A stretch of 7,869 nucleotides of DNA from Porphyromonadaceae bacterium UBA2720 (GTDB lineage Bacteria; Bacteroidota; Bacteroidia; Bacteroidales; Muribaculaceae). Positions 6,049 to 7,869 of this stretch are shown one piece after another. A program made the position numbers and the translations under genes. Within the stretch, counting starts at the first letter, position 1; each line of letters starts with the position of its first letter. A model generated the notes under the pieces. That model saw only the letters and a list, made by a program, of their open reading frames with translations. It was not told where the DNA came from and ran no database searches. The stretch spans positions 3,451-11,319 of the forward strand of contig DEKO01000035.1 in NCBI GenBank assembly GCA_002353885.1. Reading direction: 5' to 3'.

Positions 6049-6371
6049 CGATAGACCAACTGCAACAGCGGGTGGATGACTGGATCACCACCGTGGGCGT
6101 GAGATATTTCTCGCCACTGACCAACATGGCCATCCTCACCGAGGAGGTGGGCGAGGTGGCACGCATCATGGCACGGCGCTATGGCGACCAGAGCGAGAAA
6201 CCCAGCGACCGCGATCGAGACCTGGGCGACGAACTGGCCGATGTCATCTGGGTGGTCACATGTCTGGCCAACCAGACGGGAGTCGATCTGACCGAGGCCA
6301 TCGAGCGAAACTTCGAAAAGAAGACCACGCGTGATGCTACACGCCATCGCAACAATCCTAAACTCAAGTAA
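6045..6371 (+). CDS. MazG-family nucleotide pyrophosphohydrolase
   Basis: This is a small single-domain all-alpha NTP pyrophosphatase of the MazG/dCTPase superfamily, predicted to hydrolyse a (d)NTP to the monophosphate and pyrophosphate. The exact substrate cannot be read from sequence. The 108-residue product carries the Mg2+-binding signature EExxE...ExxD: E33, E34, E37, a gap of 25 residues, E63 and D66 (LTEEVGEVAR and GDELADVIWV). The conserved tail FEKKTTRDATRH (90-101) is typical of the short Bacteroidetes form. The start is ATG 6045, overlapping the dtd stop by 4 bases. The frame extends upstream to 5922, but that part is out-of-frame dtd sequence and begins before the first family-like residues (MTIDQLQQRVDDWI). 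deoC follows after 25 bases. The nucleotide-cleaning role fits its neighbours dtd and deoC only loosely. Confidence 0.93.
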   Translation: MTIDQLQQRVDDWITTVGVRYFSPLTNMAILTEEVGEVARIMARRYGDQSEKPSDRDRDLGDELADVIWVVTCLANQTGVDLTEAIERNFEKKTTRDATRHRNNPKLK

Positions 6372-6396
6372 TTAACAATCAAAAACGATAAGAACA

Positions 6397-7356
6397 ATGG
6401 AACACAATCATCAACACGACCACTGTGGTTGCGGATGCGACCACCACGAACACGACCATGGCAACGAGTCGCTCAATCGCTATCAGATTGTCATCGACCA
6501 GAGCCAGGTGACCACCGACGACGCTGCCATTGCTGCCGATGTGCAGCGCATCCTCGCCGCTCATGAGCAGGAGAACCACAGCCCTGAGGTCTATCAGTTC
6601 TTGCTCAACTGTGTGGACCTGACCACGCTGGCCACCGACGACAGCGAGCGTTCGGTGGCGCAGTTTGTGCAGCGCGTCAACGACTATGCCGAGGCCTATC
6701 CCCAGCTCAAGAACGTGGCAGCCATCTGCGTCTATAGCAACTTTGCAGCTGTGGTGCGCGCGCAGCTCGAGGTGAGCGACGTCAACATCGCTGTGTGCAG
6801 CGCATGCTTCCCGTCGTCGCAGGCACACATCGAGACCAAGATTGCCGAGACTGCACTGGCCATCGCCGACGGCGCCGACGAGGTCGATGTGGTGCTCAAC
6901 GTGGGATACTTCCGCGACGAGGCATGGGAGGAGATGTGCGACGAAATCTATGAACTCAAGCAGACCATCGGCGACAATCATCACCTCAAGGTCATCCTCG
7001 AGACCGGACTGCTCAAGACCGCCGAGAACATTCGCCGAGCCAGCATCCTGGCCATGCACAGCGGGGCCGACTTCATCAAGACCAGCACCGGCAAGGTCTA
7101 CAGTGGGGCCACGCTCGAGGCTGCCTATGTCATGTGCCAGTGCATCAAGGAGTTCTATGAGAAGACCGGAATCCGCGTGGGCTTCAAGGCATCGGGCGGC
7201 ATCCGCACCACCGACGATGCGGTCAAGTACTACACACTGGTCCGCGAAATCCTGGGCGAGGAGTGGCTCAACAACGGCCTGTTCCGCATCGGCGCGTCCA
7301 GCCTGGCCAACGCCCTGTTCGCCTCGATGACCGGCAGCGACCAGAAGCCATTCTGA
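6397..7356 (+). CDS. deoC: Deoxyribose-phosphate aldolase with His/Cys-rich N-terminal leader
   Basis: DERA reversibly cleaves 2-deoxyribose-5-phosphate to acetaldehyde and glyceraldehyde-3-phosphate, ending deoxynucleoside catabolism in the cytoplasm. The 319-residue protein has the class I aldolase TIM barrel: CVYSNF (111-116), DEVDVVLNVG with D164, LKVILETGLLK (197-207), FIKTSTG with the Schiff-base lysine K228, and GFKASGGI with K264. The barrel begins near residue 60 (NHSPEVYQFLLNCVDLTTL). Residues 1-22 are unusual: eight His (3, 5, 7, 9, 16, 17, 19, 21) and three Cys (10, 12, 14), with no such segment in the Bacteroides DeoC sequences I recall. The only later near-start codon is GTG at V38, so the leader is probably translated. 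It resembles metal-chelating tails of nickel or zinc chaperones. Three stop codons follow in frame (TGA TAA TAG, 7354-7362). Confidence 0.95.
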   Translation: MEHNHQHDHCGCGCDHHEHDHGNESLNRYQIVIDQSQVTTDDAAIAADVQRILAAHEQENHSPEVYQFLLNCVDLTTLATDDSERSVAQFVQRVNDYAEAYPQLKNVAAICVYSNFAAVVRAQLEVSDVNIAVCSACFPSSQAHIETKIAETALAIADGADEVDVVLNVGYFRDEAWEEMCDEIYELKQTIGDNHHLKVILETGLLKTAENIRRASILAMHSGADFIKTSTGKVYSGATLEAAYVMCQCIKEFYEKTGIRVGFKASGGIRTTDDAVKYYTLVREILGEEWLNNGLFRIGASSLANALFASMTGSDQKPF

Positions 7357-7430
7357 TAATAGACTCAGGTCATCAAGAAGGGGTGATGAAGAATGTATAA
7401 TGAAAAATGAATAATGCAGCCTGGCTGATT
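7357..7430 (+). other. deoC 3' flank
   Basis: There is no gene here. It holds two extra in-frame stops after deoC, a weak hairpin (7370-7389) and AT-rich filler (about 7391-7416) sharing AATGAAAAATG, in inverted orientation, with the mnmG-apt spacer. The mosaic repeat begins at about 7431. Confidence 0.5.
7370..7389 (+). terminator. Hairpin downstream of deoC, possible terminator
   Basis: TCATCA (7370-7375) and TGATGA (7384-7389) form a perfect 6-bp stem with an 8-base loop, 13 bases after the deoC stop. No T-run follows, so intrinsic termination is uncertain. It is the first foldable element after the operon. Confidence 0.3.
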
Positions 7431-7499
7431 ACGCGGCGTGCCACATGAACTGCCACCACTTAAAAGTAGTTAAGACGTCACACGATTGTCGTTGTAGGG

Positions 7500-7515
7500 A
7501 CGCGGCGTGCCGCGT
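7500..7515. repeat. Perfect hairpin at a copy B repeat head
   Basis: ACGCGGC-GT-GCCGCGT is a perfect 7-bp inverted repeat with a 2-base centre within the head of the unit at 7494. It differs from the hairpin at 3440-3459 in sequence but occupies the same place relative to GTAGGG, so the fold at the head is kept while the bases change. Confidence 0.65.
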
Positions 7516-7559
7516 GAACAGCCACCGGTTAAAGTAGTTAAGGAGTTAAGTAGTCAAAT

Positions 7560-7628
7560 CTTGTGCAAGCCGAATGCAGAGCCGAGCTAGCTCATGCTCT
7601 GCTGAGGCGCAGCCAAGATTATTCAAAT
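7560..7628 (+). mobile_element. Miniature (about 63-bp) hairpin insertion with target duplication
   Basis: Comparison with the intact unit at 3520-3612 shows extra DNA in the unit 7494-7654: head spacing 160 versus 92, which is 69 bases once a 1-base length difference in the TTAAA tract is counted. The extra DNA is bounded by direct copies of TCAAAT (7554-7559 and 7623-7628), looking like a 6-bp target-site duplication around 63 bp. Near the ends are inverted AATCTTG (7557-7563) and CAAGATT (7614-7620). Inside is a strong dyad: GCAGAGC (7576-7582) pairing with GCTCTGC (7596-7602) around the palindrome GAGCTAGCTC. It is far too short to encode a transposase, so it would be a non-autonomous MITE-like element. 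The element label is inference; the insertion relative to copy A is seen directly. Confidence 0.65.
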
Positions 7629-7657
7629 GGAGTTAAGACGTCACACTATCACCGTAG

Positions 7658-7677
7658 GGACGCGCCTTGGCACGTCC
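7658..7677. repeat. Near-perfect hairpin at a copy B repeat head
   Basis: GGACGCGCC-TT-GGCACGTCC is the counterpart of the perfect hairpin at 3440-3459, with one mismatched pair in the 9-bp stem (a G-T wobble if the minus strand is transcribed). Confidence 0.7.
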
Positions 7678-7869
7678 GCCTCCAGGCTGTGTAGGGACGT
7701 TACCCAGTTCCTCACGAAAGGGCAAGGGGTCTTGACGGTAGGAACGCGGCGTGCCGTGTGAACAGCCACCACATGTAACGGCTTTACTACTTTACTACTC
7801 TACTACTTTACTATTTAGTAGTTAAGTAGTTAAATGGAGTTAAGACGTCACACTATCGCGGTAGGGACG

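Larger units (their letters stand above)
7431..7869 (+). repeat. Mosaic palindromic repeat, copy B (after deoC, runs off the window)
   Basis: No gene is visible. This is a longer version of the repeat at 3436-3690, in the same orientation. GTAGGGACG-type heads occur at 7494, 7654, 7691, 7738 (GTAGGAACG) and 7861; the region opens with a headless partial unit at 7431. The block 7654-7772 aligns with 3436-3554 without gaps and with scattered mismatches. The unit at 7451-7486 lacks the middle of the purine tract found at 3553-3597, consistent with deletion between GTTAAG repeats. The unit starting at 7494 carries a 69-bp insertion. The last unit joins a pyrimidine tract (7786-7813) directly to a purine tract (7817-7840), making a foldable inverted pair. 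The array continues past the right edge. Confidence 0.85.

Noticed and set aside
6379..7059. Minus-strand open frame of 226 codons opposite deoC
   Set aside because: Shadow of deoC; the sense frame holds the DERA active-site motifs.
7357..7869. Small genes or an RNA gene after deoC
   Set aside because: The stretch is explained by the mosaic repeat and its insertion. I found no convincing ORF, tRNA or rRNA signature in it.

Overview
The window reads as chromosomal DNA of a Bacteroidales bacterium, probably Prevotellaceae or Muribaculaceae. The reasons are the protein sequences of YbeY, MnmG, UvrC, MazG and DeoC, the lack of Shine-Dalgarno sites before the genes, a TAnnTTTG-type -7 promoter motif, and AT-rich or repetitive gaps between moderately GC-rich genes. 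The genus assignment is inference from memory of these families, not from a search.

Layout: all seven genes are on the + strand. 1-366 is a gene-free leader with a tandem -7 promoter motif just before ybeY (rRNA maturation endonuclease). Then come mnmG (tRNA wobble-uridine modification), a short spacer carrying a perfect parS centromere site, and apt (adenine salvage). A gap of 344 bases (3380-3723) is filled mostly with palindromic repeats. It is followed by uvrC (excision nuclease, with a second perfect parS inside its reading frame), dtd (D-aminoacyl-tRNA deacylase), a MazG-family nucleotide pyrophosphohydrolase overlapping dtd by 4 bases, and deoC (deoxyribose-phosphate aldolase with a His/Cys-rich leader). 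From 7357 to the end there is no gene. That stretch holds a second, longer copy of the same mosaic repeat, one unit of which is interrupted by a miniature insertion.

Functionally this is a housekeeping block for translation quality (YbeY, MnmG, DTD), nucleotide salvage and cleaning (APRT, MazG-like, DERA) and DNA repair (UvrC). dtd-mazG-deoC is probably one transcript, perhaps with uvrC. No defence system, phage gene or novel gene cluster is visible. The strongest non-routine signals are the two perfect 16-bp parS sites 1,425 bp apart, which suggest a location near the replication origin, the mosaic repeats bracketing uvrC-dtd-mazG-deoC, and the insertion nested in them.
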